Source of the DNA: Sphaerolaimus hirsutus
Taxonomy: Eukaryota; Nematoda; Chromadorea; Monhysterida; Sphaerolaimidae
Direction: 5' to 3'
Assembly (NCBI GenBank): GCA_964036195.1
Contig: OZ038455.1
Coordinates: 5,163,855-5,227,854 of the forward strand
Length of the DNA stretch: 64,000 bases
Under the pieces are notes generated by a model. The model did not search any database. It worked only from the letters and a program-made list of their open reading frames with translations, and was not told the origin of the DNA. The translations under genes and the position numbers were made by a program. Positions 1 to 10,513 of the stretch are shown here, piece by piece. Each line of letters opens with the position of its first letter. Positions within the stretch are counted from its first letter, which is position 1.

Positions 1-50
1 TATGGCGCGGCGCCCTCAAATGGTGCCAGCGCCAGTACGCAATTCTACAC
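1..50. repeat. End of a GGCGCC-rich hAT-like MITE
   Basis: The first bases consist of GGCGCC/GCGCC words and closely resemble the right arm of the complete element at 35,253-36,140. The left part lies outside the window, so only a fragment is seen. Confidence 0.5.
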
Positions 51-1204
51 CTGTACCACCTGCACCCCAAAAGGGATTTTGTAACGTCATTTGTAACTGT
101 ATCGACTGAAAATAGACAACTTCAACTTCGTGATTACCTTTATACCCATACCTACTGAATGAATATTTTTGACAAATTAACGATATACAAAATTGTGAAT
201 GAATTCACATGTCGGCATTTATTGCAAAAATATTCAAGGTAAATTTTTCGTATTCCGAAAAGCATGCGTTTTCAATCATTTGTGGGGTCCTATCAACAGC
301 TGTGCAGGAAATATAACAGAAAGAAATGCCACAAAAGCTATCAAAAACAACAACAACGTTGGTTTTTTTTAAATTGAAACGTAACTGTTGCAGTGCGAGC
401 GAACTGAAAAACCCTACCGTATTTTTATGGATCAGTCACGTAAAAAATGTAATTCATCAAAGTCACCGAAGTGTGAACAATAAAATGTAAGGACAAAAAT
501 AGTTTTTTAATCATCTTTTTAAGGTAGGTTCATGACATTTATTCACCACTCATTCTATTTACCATCTGATAATAAATCCTACATTAGGTACTTGTTGCCG
601 AGTGAGATTTGAAATGTTCACTCAATAATTACCACTATCCATTAGGGGTCATTAAAATTTCATGAGCTTCTGGTCTAAATGGGAGTGATTTTGTGTGAGA
701 GTGACATCTGCATTAGTATATTGTGCAGCTGGTGTGTTCCATAATTGGTGGGACACTTCAAGAATTTTTGTATACTGATAGGATTTCAGGCTAACCAAAA
801 AGTGTTTGTTACCGCACTGTGATGAATAGAATCACAAGAATTTGTGCACCTATTTCACTGATGTCAAGAAAAATACAGTGATTGTAAAGCATTGAAATTT
901 TTTGGTTCTTCAATCAGATAGGATATGGTAGATTTAATAGTAATTTGTGTAGTCAGTGCACCAGGGGCCTCTAATGGGGCGGTAACCCCCTCATAAATCG
1001 CTCAGCTATCACAGGGCACTCAGCTATCTATCTTTCCTGGAGGCACATTTTTTGGCTACTACCCTCTGAAGCCTCCCAAATTGGGCAGGTATCTGAACCA
1101 ATTTTTAAGAAAAAATACCCCAATTTTCACTCAAAATCACCAGTTTTCATAGCTTTTTTAGATTTTCACCTCCAGAATCACTAGTTCATGTTCTTTATTG
1201 TTTA
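51..1204. other. Gene-free AT-rich stretch
   Basis: I see no convincing exon, RNA gene or transposon ends here. Open frames are short and have no recognisable motif. Confidence 0.5.
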
Positions 1205-1534
1205 CCGTATATCCTCAAATAAGTCCCCCAGGGAGTTATTTTTTTGTCAGAAGTTTCTGAGGGGGGGAGTTATTTGAGGGGGGGAGTTATTTTCTCGTCA
1301 GTATTTCCAGTAAAATGTATGATAAATGTACTGAACAAATGGGGTAAATTTGGTAACATAAATGCTAGTAGGACTACAAAATTAACAAGTCAAGCAGTGC
1401 AAACAATGTTAGTGAACTCTAGCTGCAAGATATTACAGATATTTACATATTAAATAAATTTTTTGTAAATGTAAAATGTTATGAAATGTTTCTACCCATC
1501 AAAGTGGGGGGGGGGGTTATTCGAGGATATATGG
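1205..1534. mobile_element. Mariner-like MITE (CCGTAT family), TA duplication
   Basis: Begins CCGTATATCCTC and ends GAGGATATATGG, an inverted repeat, flanked by TA on both sides. The arms hold poly-G/C runs with TTATT words typical of this family. There is no coding capacity, so it would have been moved by a transposase from elsewhere. Confidence 0.65.
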
Positions 1535-1536
1535 TA

Positions 1537-3110
1537 TATTCAGCTATCTTTAGTATTTACTAATGTTCTTGTACCTATTTTGAGCAATTTTACACCTACT
1601 TTCAGTGATGTTTCTCTCTTTTCATCATTCTACACCTTGATAAAGCCTATATATCAAACCCCCGCCAATGCCCCAACCATAAATTCATTCCTAGAAAACT
1701 GAATGGAAAACTCCAGCATGCATTTTATGCCACATCTCTGCTGGCCAAGTCTGTTTTTTAGAACTTTTTATTATGAAAACTTGGAGGAAAACCCTGAATG
1801 CCAGACATTTTTTGACGAAAATTCTGATCCTGAGACCCTAACCCCAATCTCAAAAATGCCAACACAAATCCTGTTTCCAATACCAATATTTATAACCCCT
1901 GCATTCTATTCAATCGATTTTATTTCCATTTTCCTTCAATAATACGGTGTCCCACAAATTTTGAAACGTATCCTGGGTTTGAACTTACTGTAAAATGGTG
2001 GGGGAACACCTGACAGTAGTCATAATGTTACGTCACTGAATGTTGTGTACCGAACTGCTTAATGTTTGGAGAATGGTTGGTAAAGCGATCCAAAAATATT
2101 GGGACAGCTGCCAAAAAATTTCTGGCAACTGGATATTTTAATTATATCGTCTCATTCAAAAGTTTTCAAGGCAAAATCTATTGCATACGTTTAAATTTAT
2201 TTACCAATTTTATAGTGACATGTTTTGCTATGTGATAGGTTAGTTAAACTCGATGGACATTACGGAAGTCAATGGTCTAAATAAATTTTGTACGAGTGTA
2301 TGTATCAACTTGGCACCCGTCCAAGTTACCATTTGTGCGAATGTTACCGAGTATGAAAGATGCAGGATTTCCGTCTGCGTCGCCAAAAATGGCTGCGGAA
2401 TGTGAATAAGTGACCGCAATTGGTCGCTAATGGGGCCCACACACGAGTTGATACTTGGGTTGACTTGATCGGATTCCGCGGTCATTATCGAAGACGGCAA
2501 CGGAAATCTTGCGTCTTTTACCTCATTCGTAAAAAACAACAACAATAACTTTGATGCAGCGGTCAGTTCATACGTCCTCTTTTGGAGGAATTTGACAGAC
2601 TGCGATGATAAGATCCTACCTAAGACCTTACAATCAGACTTGCGATAACGATTTGTCTATCAAATTCATATCGTTATCGCATAAAAAGTCGGATTGAATC
2701 AAATGTATCGTGAACCGAATGGAATCTGTCCATTTAAGTTCGAATAAAACAACACACGTCATTGGTAATGAAGGGCCGAATCACTGTCTCGTTCCATGTC
2801 TGCCGCCGCTATGTATAATATTTGCATTCAATCAATTAAAAGGTCATGAAGAATTGATTAACTTTGAGTTGTGTGGTTCATAAACACTGTTCATGTCACT
2901 GCATCCACGTTACGCAGTGTTTGCGTCACGCGAACAGCAACTCATTCACGTTTTGTCACTCTTAATCTATTTTTTTCAGAAGGTTGCTTTTTTTTAAAAA
3001 TATGGGCTTGGGGCAATTTTCCTAATGACAAAGTGTAATAATGTTAAAGCAGCATCGCGCTTCTGCAACTTGGCGCCATTTTTCCGTGGTGACGTCACTG
3101 GCGCTTGGCG
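1537..3110. other. No gene recognised
   Basis: A mostly unique-looking AT-rich stretch. A GGGCCCACACACGAGTTGA word near 2,432 resembles ends of the foldback family at 3,117. A minus-strand open frame (2,240-2,545) has no recognisable domain and I do not call it a gene. Confidence 0.4.
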
Positions 3111-3116
3111 CCATTG

Positions 3117-3274
3117 GCCCCACACGTTAGTTGACATCGACACCAAACGTCTACTGGTCCCATTCCCAATTGAAAGTTTGCGTTGGAACGTCGTTCGTCG
3201 GCTCGTCGGCAAGCTTTGAATCGGGATCGAAACCAGTTGACCTTTAGTGTCGATGTCAACTAGCGTGTGTGGGC
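3117..3274. mobile_element. Foldback MITE with GCCCCACAC / GTGTGGGC ends
   Basis: The left arm (CACACGTTAGTTGACATCG) is nearly the reverse complement of the right arm (CGATGTCAACTAGCGTGTG). The same terminal words recur near 35,020 and 48,780. Target duplication is not clear. Confidence 0.5.
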
Positions 3275-3287
3275 TCATTGCACCTGC

Positions 3288-3475
3288 GCACACTTGTTTT
3301 CACACGAAATTTCGAAAACTCATAAATGAGCTTTGAACGTGTTTGAGTTTTCTACAATGAGTCATTTTTAATCTCCGTCAACTGTAGTTGACGGCCACCT
3401 TATTGTAGAAAACTCAAATGCGTTCAAAACTGATTTGTGAGTTTTCGAAATTTCGTGTGAAAACGATGTGCCCAG
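3288..3475. repeat. Foldback repeat with TTTCACACGAAATTTCG arms
   Basis: The arms TTTTCACACGAAATTTCG and CGAAATTTCGTGTGAAAA are perfect reverse complements around a hairpin containing CAACTGTAGTTG. Related copies lie at about 34,815-35,000 and 48,590-48,770. It is non-coding. Confidence 0.6.
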
Positions 3476-3674
3476 GCACATTGTGTTTGCGCTTTGAACA
3501 TTATCAACAAGGGGCTAGTTCCGCACGTGGCAAAGTACTGTACTCTTTACTATGGATGGAAAAAGTTTTTTTCAACGACCCAGTTTTTAACAATAATTGG
3601 GACTTTTTTCCAAAAACAAAAACAGTTTGGCACATTTATGTTTTTCAATATGAATAAGCACTTCCTGTGGACCA

Positions 3675-3865
3675 AATTTTACAGTCCATGAAGACTAGGC
3701 CGGTGCCTTTCCCGGTGCCTTTTTTTCTGGCCCTGGTGCTGGCAAGAAGGGCACCCTCGAAAATGGGCACCACACCTCGCCAGCACCGGTGCTTTTCTGA
3801 AAAAAATGAATTCTGACGCCTTTCGGTGCCCGGCACCAGTGCTACGGTGCCTTTACCGATGTTAA
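3675..3865. repeat. GGTGCC simple-sequence cluster
   Basis: Dense GGTGCC/GGCACC words. By analogy with the GGCGCC and GGTCCC elements this may be another simple-sequence MITE, but I could not find matching ends or a target duplication. Confidence 0.35.
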
Positions 3866-4318
3866 TCTGTGCGTGAAATAGCAAAAATTGCAAAATAAGT
3901 ATGTAAATACATAGTGGTCTTTGATGATCTGCAAGTGTAATTTGTTCATTAATTTATAAGTGCTTTATTGCACTAATACGTTGAAATTAAAGAAAGTATT
4001 TTGCGTGGTGAAAATGAATATTTATAAGGCATATTATTTACCTTTTATGTAAATCTATACAATGTATGCAATAAAAAAATGATAAACAAATACAACTAAA
4101 TATTTACATTTATATATGTATTTATTTACGTCATTCCGTCTACAACATTTTCGATACACCTTGGGTTATAATCACATTAATCCATTTAATATTGAAGATT
4201 TTGAATTTACACGAATAAAATAAATAAATAGTAGCGTTTAATGAGTGTTTTTCGTTCAACTAATATAACAATGTAAAAACGAGATGCTTCGTAAAAACGT
4301 GAAACGAGAACTTCTGGC

Positions 4319-4704
4319 AGTCCCAGACCCTGTAAAATGTCAAATGTCATGCAAAGTGTCAAAAGTCATGGAAAATTCTCTGCAAAATGGCAAACGTACG
4401 TATACTCGGGTTACTTTACACCTTGCACGCGTGGTTCCCGCTGGATGTGTGCCAAAGATGGTTAACGCGTGCGAGTTTCATAAAGAGATAATAAAATTGA
4501 TTGTTATAATGTTATTCATTAACATATTCACATCGCTGAATTTTTAAAATCTTTTTACGGAAATCGCATGATTCAATAATCATTGGCACGCTTCCAACAC
4601 GAGACATAAATCAGTGCGAGGGCAGAGTATCATGTACGCCGAGTATACTTTGACACTGGATGACATTTGACATTTTACAGGGCCTTTTTACAGATTCTGG
4701 GATT
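4319..4704. mobile_element. AGTCCC...GTAAA/TTTACAG MITE with 3-bp GGC duplication
   Basis: The left end AGTCCCAGACCCTGTAAAATG is mirrored at the right by TTTTACAG...TTCTGGGATT. GGC is duplicated outside (4,316-4,318 and 4,705-4,707). A TA-duplicating MITE (4,403-4,645) sits inside it. The right end carries TTTTACAG twice, and one of these is the likely 3' splice site of the first recognised CHMP7-like exon. Confidence 0.55.
4403..4645. mobile_element. MITE with TACTCGG ends and TA duplication
   Basis: Starts TACTCGGGTTAC and ends GTACGCCGAGTA, with TA on both sides, nested in the 4,319-4,704 element. It shares its ends with the 1.9-kb insertion at 21,890-23,812. Confidence 0.6.
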
Positions 4705-5079
4705 GGCGCATGGGCTCCAATGTTTGATAAAACGACAAAAATCACCACGCACACTTTTAAATTTTCAAATTACCCCCCCCCCCCTCCCAGATCCGGCGCA
4801 ATAATGGACCAAAGCGACTTTTTGCACGGACACCCGCTGCCCCACATTTTGGAAAACGTGCCAGCGTCCAGTAAAAATGCGGCATATGCGACGTATCTTT
4901 TTGATGCGTTGGTCAAAAAGCCAGCGAATTGGGCGCTGAGCAATTTTTGGTACGGTGAAAGTGGCGGCGCTGATTCAGAGGATTACGGTAGTTTTGACGG
5001 CTACGATTCGGAGGGTTACGGTAGCGGGCTGGAAACTGTTGGCAGGGAGGAGAAATTGATTTTGATGAACGTTGTGAAG
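4694..5079 (+). CDS. CHMP7: CHMP7-like exon, N-terminal (winged-helix region)
   Basis: The open frame runs from a TTTTTACAG acceptor to the donor GTAGGT, ending in phase 0 after AAG. It encodes GAWAPMF (compare GFWAPLV in CHMP7) and LVKKPANWALSNFW. A poly-C run encodes five prolines. The acceptor lies inside a MITE end, so the true 5' border is uncertain. An internal ATG at 4,804 is possible, but the similarity extends upstream of it. Confidence 0.65.
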
Positions 5080-8000
5080 GTAGGTTTGAAAAATGTATTG
5101 TTTGCTACCGTATTTCTAATAGAACGATATACCTCCAATAGAATGGCACCTCGAATAGAACGGCAGGTTTTGGCACGTTTTTGCACCCACGAAAACAATA
5201 GAACGGCAGCCTCCAATAGAACGGCAGGTATAAATTACATTGGAAGAGTGCCAAAACACAAAAATATGGGAAAAGTAGGCAATGAGAACGGCCAAGGTGT
5301 TCACAACTGTAATTTAGGGTTGTTTACACATGTGGTTTTGTTTGAATTGATGCTCTGATATTCAAATGCTGTTCATGTTTTATTAAAAACACCATGTTCA
5401 AATGAGATCGATAAGATTGTGAAAGATGTTGGTGAAAAACTAGAACGACAGCCTCCAATAGAACGGCACCTCCAATAGAACGACGGGTAAAAAAGTTGAC
5501 GAAAAAATAGAACGGCGCTCTCCTATTAGAAGAAATACGGTATTTATTGTTGCGCTTGCGTTGGCTGGTCTATTTTGTGATTTTGTGAAATTTTATCTCA
5601 CTGAAACCCCTCAAATCAAAACTTACAAAAGTACCGCCCTCGCAGCGCCACGCCGATACCCTTCTGGATACCCGCAAATCTCGCATGAGTACCCACGCGA
5701 TACCCAATACCCACGGGGAGGACGAGGAGCCTCTCTCTGCTTCGATTGTAGCTTATGAGGATTTACGCCAGGCCGCGATTACGTCGATTTCCGGGTTTAG
5801 GCAGATACCTTCGTATACGGAACAGTGCCAGGGATCGGATTTAATTAGCCCGAGTTTTTATGTTTGGATAGCCCGAATTGTTGGATCTTAAATTCTATCT
5901 TCAAGTTCATTTGTAGTTTGAACTGATGCCAGTCCCGCACCCTGTAAAGTGTAAAGCAAAGTGTCAAATGTCATGCAGAATTTCAAATAAAACAAAAAAG
6001 GTTTTATTACTGAACTTTTTGCATGGCATTTGACACATTACTTTACACTTTACAGGGTACAGACTGCCACATGGAGCCAGTAACCCAAAAGCGCACCGTG
6101 TACAATTTCGAACGAATTATTTTCGGGTGCCATATAAAGTGTGAAATGATCGGTAAAATGCGAAATAAATTTTTCTTGAGAATTTCACCTTTTAGATGAG
6201 ACTATAAAAGTTTGTACAAAAGTTCGCTGATTGGTTGCACGGTAGCAAAAAAAATGAATTCATATTCTCACATTCAGTGAATCGGGCTGCCCGATAAAAA
6301 CCAGTCGGGCTAATTAAATATGGCACCAGGCATTTGATTACTGCATGGCGTGGCTGAATAGAAAAGGGCACATTAGTGTGAACAAAGTGAAGGGTATGGA
6401 TGGGCACATGAATGTGGTGCGTTGAAAGAAAACCACATTTCGTTTAACACGCAATGGTGAATACCATATCTCCTCGAACCCACCTCCCTCGAGATACCTC
6501 CCTCCCCCCAAAATGGCCACTACCGTATTTCCTCGAAATACCCCCCCCCCCTCGTTTTACCCCCCCCCCTCTCGAGACCACTATGAAACAATCACCCCCC
6601 CCTCGAAATACCCCCCAGATTGAGTGTAAAGAGAACGTGCATGACAAATGCTGCAGTTTGTGTTCTGCGTAGTGCAGAACACACGTTAAAACAATGTCGT
6701 AATCACGTTAGAACAGTGTTTATACCATTTACGTACTACTATTAGTCTACAGGAGTCTATACATGTCAGTTATTGATGCATTTTTCTACCCCAGCGCACA
6801 TCACAAACGACGATTTTGTACTAGGATTTGAAAAAATTTCTGGCGAAATAATAACCACCCCCCCCTCTCGTTTAACACCCCCCTCTCGGGACCACTATGA
6901 AACAATCACCCCCCGGGGGGTATATCGAGGAAATACGGTATATCATATTTGGACACATTTGTTACCGGTTTTGGGTACTTAAATGCGTGTTCTTTACTAT
7001 GAATTTCACGGGAATTTCTGGCGAAATAAACTCCCCCCGAAATACCCATCTCAAGATTTCCACTATGAAACAATGACCCCCGGGGGCTATTTCGTGGGAA
7101 CATGGTAATTTTTTGAAATGCACGAAAAATTTATAGAAGGTTGAGCTTGCAACCAAAGATTAGAATACGTCAATTTCAGATTGTAAAATTCTCCGACGCC
7201 GCCCCGTCGAATTTTGGAACCGAAAATGGGCACAGAGCAAAATTAACTGAAGTTGATCAGAATGTGATGGCTCTGAAATCGAGTTTGAAGAAAATGGACC
7301 AGGAAATTGTACTTTTGGAGGGTAAAATTGATAGGTTGGTTTTGTTTTTGTGACTGTTTCGCAGAACTCACTAGCTTTGGAATAATGATTGGAGAGTTTC
7401 TTCTTTCATAGTTTTTTTGTGGTTTTGCATTTTTTGATTTTGCATGGGCAGATAGGGGTGCCAGTCCCGCACCGTGTAAAATATCGTGTAAAATGAGCCT
7501 CGTTTCTGATATTTATTTATTTTGCGTTCTAACATGCATTCTACATTTTTAATATTTACATGGCGCTTGACGTTTTTTTGACATTTTACATGCTGTTTTA
7601 CAGTGTGCATGACCGGTGTTTGGTGGCAATTTCGAGCCCTGTAAAGTGTAAGGTCATGGAAAATGTCGTAAAAATTTGTCATGCAAAGTGTCAAAATTTC
7701 AGTAAAATTCTTGTTTTGATTGACATTTTACATCAAATATGACACTTGACTTTACACTTTACAGAGCTCGGTAGTTAAGTGGTAGTGATAAGTAGTAGGT
7801 TTATTGACAAGTAAACCCAAATTTAAGCTACAACTGTCGAACAAACTTTTTCACGAAGACACTTGTCAAATTGTGCTCTTGCGCATTTTGGCATCTAGCC
7901 AATCGGAGTAAAATCTTTGTTTTTCAGGCTGGAATCTGAAGCCAGAAAACACGTGCGCCAGAAAAATCGCACGCGCGCATTGCAATGTTTGCGGCAAAAG

Positions 8001-10513
8001 AAACTTCTGGAGAAGAAAATTGCGGAGAAAGATCAAGTTTACACGAACGTGTCGAATCTTTTGTATAAAGTGGAAGAAACGGGCGATCAGAAACAGGTGG
8101 GCATTTTTTTCCGTTTTGAATGCGCATAAAAAGTTGAATACAATGCATTGGAATGGAATCTCAACCCCGGATCCCGATGTTTTTATTGGAATTTTGCGGC
8201 CCTTATCGGGATCGCGAGGGATCAATTTCGGTCCCGATAATTCAACAAACCAATTCCGATCCCGAAAATATTCAAATACCGATTCCGATAGAAATTTTTC
8301 CAATCCCGGTCGCGAATCAACAAAAATCCGAATCGAATCCAGTTGACATACGATGTCATTGTCAACTATGAAATGTGATGTTGCTGTCTTTTTACTGGCC
8401 CATCGTGAAAGTGCAAATGTTTCACGCGAACCATAGTTGTATTTACGTTTACTATATTTACAAAAAACACAAATACAAAAACGTATTTACGTTTACTCAA
8501 GTACCGAGTAAATACGTTTACGTATACTTTTTTGAAAGTACTCGAGTACAGAAAACGTATTTCAGATTCTTATAGCCTTTCACATATCCTAGATGGTAAA
8601 AAGGGAGAGAAAAAGTGAAAAATTGGAGAGAAAAAATTCAGAAATAGGTTAAAAAAGGCAAAAAACACATAAAATAATAACTTTGAATGTAAAAATGGTC
8701 AAAAGGGTACGGAAATTAGTGATTGTGAGTGAAAATTTGGGCGAAATTCCTAAAAAGATAGTCACATTTACGATTTCTGGGGAAAAAGCATTTTACTCAT
8801 CTTTACTCATGAGTAAAAGTTTAAAAAAATTTACTTTACGTTTTCTGTACTCAGGGGGTGAGTAAAAATAAATACTCGACGTTTACGTATACTTTGTACT
8901 AAATTCGGTACTTTTAACAACTCTGACGCGAACACAGGTACTGGACGCATACAAATACGGCGTGGCTGCGTTCAAAGAAAGTCTCAGATCTCACGGTTTG
9001 TCTCCAAATGAAATCGACACCACCATGGATTCAATTCACGATGTAAGTGTTGTTTTTTTATTTAGGTTTTTCTTTCTTCATTTTTGTTGATATACAATAT
9101 AAATATCATCAAAGGATTTTTTTATACCCAAGTTTTTTCACTTTCTTCCCGTCAGATGTGAAAGTTACAATTTTTAGAGAAGGTTTCTAGTTGCCGGTAA
9201 ACTGTCGTGTAAAAAGTTTCGAACACTTGTGAAGTTACACGCAAAAGTTTCATATATTTACGGTGTACAAAATTTACACTTGACAAATACGCAGTTGACA
9301 ATTTAAAAATACAAAGCTGATATTTAAATTTGTTCGAAAGACATTTAAGTTTACCAGAGTGAGGAGTCCGAGTGCAAAGATAAAAAAATCACCCATTTTG
9401 GTAAATTCAAATGTGTTGAAAACAGATTTATCACTTTTCAAAATTTCGGTTGTCAGCTAGAGTGCGAATGCACATTGATAATTGACGACAAAACAGGTTT
9501 ATCACATAATTGACGAAAACCGTCAATTAAAACACCAAACAACCCAATTTAGGCAATGTCCGATCACGAGGAGATCACTGCCGCTATTTCTGAATACGGT
9601 ATGGGTGCCCGGGATTACGGTAGCGGCGACAGCGACGTAACTTTGGAACAAGAGTTGGAACAACTTTTGGCAGATGGCCAAGATAAGAGGATTGGTCAGG
9701 GGGGAGACGCTGATCTGGAGCCCAGGAATAAAGGTGGGGGATTTGTGTGTAGATGAAGTTGCGTAAGTTGACAAATTCCACACTTTTTGAAATGCCTGTG
9801 AAGTGATTTTGAAGTGTCAGTTGACGCCTGAAAATTGACGCTTTCCGGTTTCTTAATGGGAAAATCCTCGAAAAAAATCCACCTTGAGTCACCCCCCCTC
9901 CCTGAGTGTGGAAAAATAACTCCTTTTATAATTTGAAGGGAAAGGGGCCCTATACAAAAAAAAACAGTGTAGCCGGGACTTATTTGAGGATTGGGGTATT
10001 TTTCCCAAACTCTTACTTCTTTATAGGGCTTATGAAACGGTATTTTTGACCTAATCACTATGCCTCAAATTTGAAACTTGATGCCTTGTTACGTAAATAT
10101 CGCTGTTAAAACAAGAGCTGGGGCAAATTGAGAAGTAAAATGGGAAATGCGACGTGAAATGGCAAAAGCTGAGTGAATTGAGAAGTAAAATGGCAAATGC
10201 GAAGTGAAATGAGAAAAGCCAAATGAATTGAGAAGTAAAATGGCAAATGCGACGTGAAATGGCAAAATCTAAGTGAATTGAGAAGTAAAATGGCAAAAGC
10301 GAAGATAAATTTTTACTTCGCTTTTGCCATTGCACTTCGCTTTTGCCATTTTACTTCTCAATTTGCGGCACTGGCACCTGAACAACTTTATCATTGCCAC
10401 TTGCAGCATCGAAACGAGACCTGCCGCTGCCCTCTGTGCCCGACGAAAGTCCGAGCAAAACACAAGTCAGAGATAGGTTGGCTGCTATGAGACAGGAATT
10501 GGAGGCTCTGTGA
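4694..10513 (+). CDS. CHMP7: CHMP7-like ESCRT-III protein (multi-exon gene, 5' end incomplete)
   Basis: Predicted exons: 4694-5079, 5646-about 5879, 7180-7334, 7928-8096, 8938-9042, 9553-9733 and 10407-10513, all with GT...AG borders; the best-defined junctions have compatible phases. The second and third exons join poorly to each other, so a short exon is probably missed between them. CHMP7 is an atypical ESCRT-III subunit with an N-terminal winged-helix part and a C-terminal Snf7 part. It acts in nuclear-envelope sealing and endosomal sorting. Sequence signs are KPANWALSN (CHMP7 proteins have KPLKWTLSN here), QIVKFSD (IVKF), a basic helical stretch (ARKHVRQKNRTRALQCLRQK), VLDAYKYGVAAFKESL (family: F/LxAYxxGVxALK), the acidic DVTLEQELEQLL helix, and an end RDRLAAMRQELEAL resembling a MIM1 motif that binds VPS4. 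The extreme N terminus is not found. Introns are filled with MITEs. Family identification is from recall of the family pattern; no search was run. Confidence 0.75.
5108..5540. mobile_element. Mariner-like MITE of AATAGAACGGC units, TA duplication
   Basis: Starts CCGTATTTCTAATAGAAC and ends TATTAGAAGAAATACGG, with TA on both sides, inside the first recognised CHMP7-like intron. The arms are iterations of CCAATAGAACGGCA. Fragments of the same family occur near 21,125, 44,250 and 62,070. Confidence 0.65.
5646..5879 (+). CDS. CHMP7: CHMP7-like exon 2 (second winged helix, 3' border uncertain)
   Basis: After acceptor CCTCGCAG the frame continues in phase 0 as RHADTLLDTRKSR, then acidic EDEEPLSASIVAYEDLRQAA, which matches the PLS..VVALSELSTLC part of CHMP7 proteins in position. 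A possible donor GTTGGA at 5,880 keeps phase 0, but one or two dozen residues expected before IVKF are missing, so either the exon ends elsewhere or another short exon exists before 7,180. Confidence 0.5.
5931..6065. mobile_element. AGTCCC/TTTACAG MITE with GCC duplication
   Basis: Left end AGTCCCGCACCCTGTAAAGTG, right end CACTTTACAGGGTACAGACT, GCC on both sides (5,928-5,930 and 6,066-6,068). It is a short foldback in a CHMP7-like intron. Confidence 0.65.
6464..7105. mobile_element. Mariner-like MITE interrupted by a younger copy of itself
   Basis: The outer ends CCATATCTCCTCGAAC and GTGGGAACATGG are decayed family ends, each next to TA. The inner copy at 6,523-6,938 has cleaner ends. The nesting shows at least two rounds of activity. 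Confidence 0.55.
6523..6938. mobile_element. Mariner-like MITE, CCGTATTTCCTCGAAATA family
   Basis: Terminal inverted repeats CCGTATTTCCTCGAAATA and TATATCGAGGAAATACGG with TA duplications. C-rich arms contain GACCACTATGAAACAATCA twice. The centre holds an imperfect hairpin (GTTCTGCGTAGTGCAGAAC). Relatives: 18,119, 33,672, 39,554. Confidence 0.75.
7180..7334 (+). CDS. CHMP7: CHMP7-like exon 3 (start of Snf7 part)
   Basis: After CAATTTCAG the frame starts IVKFSDAAPSNFG and continues into helix TEVDQNVMALKSSLKKMDQE, matching the linker and first Snf7 helix of CHMP7. It ends GATAG before donor GTTGGT, leaving phase 2, which fits the next exon. Confidence 0.7.
7463..7770. mobile_element. Two adjacent GTAAA/TTTACAG MITE copies in a CHMP7-like intron
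   Basis: The first starts after GCC as AGTCCCGCACCGTGTAAAAT; its right end near 7,610 reads TTTTACAGTGTGC. The second runs from about 7,640 (CCCTGTAAAGTGTAAGG) to CACTTTACAGAGCTCGG near 7,768. Exact outer borders are uncertain. Confidence 0.45.
7928..8096 (+). CDS. CHMP7: CHMP7-like exon 4 (Snf7 core)
   Basis: The acceptor TTTTTCAG gives a phase-2 junction completing AGG. It encodes LESEARKHVRQKNRTRALQ and LYKVEETGDQKQ: the basic membrane-facing helix hairpin of ESCRT-III. Ends phase 0 at donor GTGGGC. Confidence 0.75.
8432..8925. mobile_element. hAT-like MITE (CAGAGTTGTT family), 8-bp duplication ACGCGAAC
   Basis: The left end CATAGTTGT pairs with the right end AACAACTCTG. ACGCGAAC is repeated exactly at 8,424-8,431 and 8,926-8,933. 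The interior consists of GTATTTACGTTTACT-type words. It lies in a CHMP7-like intron and ends 12 bp before the next exon. Confidence 0.75.
8938..9042 (+). CDS. CHMP7: CHMP7-like exon 5
   Basis: 35 codons, phase 0 at both ends, acceptor AACACAG and donor GTAAGT. It encodes VLDAYKYGVAAFKESL and NEIDTTMDSIHD, which matches the conserved AYQAGVGALKL...SLVDQI helix of CHMP7. The upstream branch-point region is now transposon sequence. Confidence 0.78.
9553..9733 (+). CDS. CHMP7: CHMP7-like exon 6
   Basis: The acceptor CAATTTAG leads to AMSDHEEITAAISEYG, equivalent to the QDEVSQTLAGG segment, followed by DVTLEQELEQLLADG, the acidic regulatory helix. It ends phase 1 at donor GTGGGG. Confidence 0.7.
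10124..10365. repeat. Foldback repeat of TGAATTGAGAAGTAAAATGG units
   Basis: About five imperfect 40-43 bp direct units (GAGAAGTAAAATGGCAAA...) end in an inverted arm CCATTTTACTTCTCAATTTG, so the tract can fold on itself. It sits in the last CHMP7-like intron, about 40 bp before the acceptor. Probably a MITE with expanded internal repeats. Confidence 0.6.
10407..10513 (+). CDS. CHMP7: CHMP7-like last exon
   Basis: The acceptor CCACTTGCAG gives a phase-1 junction (G+CA). The frame reads SKRDLPLPSVPDESPSKTQ then VRDRLAAMRQELEAL and stops at TGA. A proline-rich linker followed by a short helix with RL..MR spacing resembles MIM1, the VPS4-binding motif of ESCRT-III tails. Confidence 0.7.

Noticed and set aside
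2240-2545. 101-residue minus-strand frame
   Set aside because: No motif, no homologous copy elsewhere in the window, and flanking words look transposon-derived.
6061-6130. Possible extra CHMP7-like exon (MEPVTQKRTVYNFER)
   Set aside because: It could fill the missing stretch before IVKF, but no acceptor and donor give matching phases, so I did not annotate it.
10124-10365. CRISPR-like array (regularly spaced GAGAAGTAAAATGG)
   Set aside because: Eukaryotic context, no spacers of constant length, arms fold back; it is an intronic repeat.
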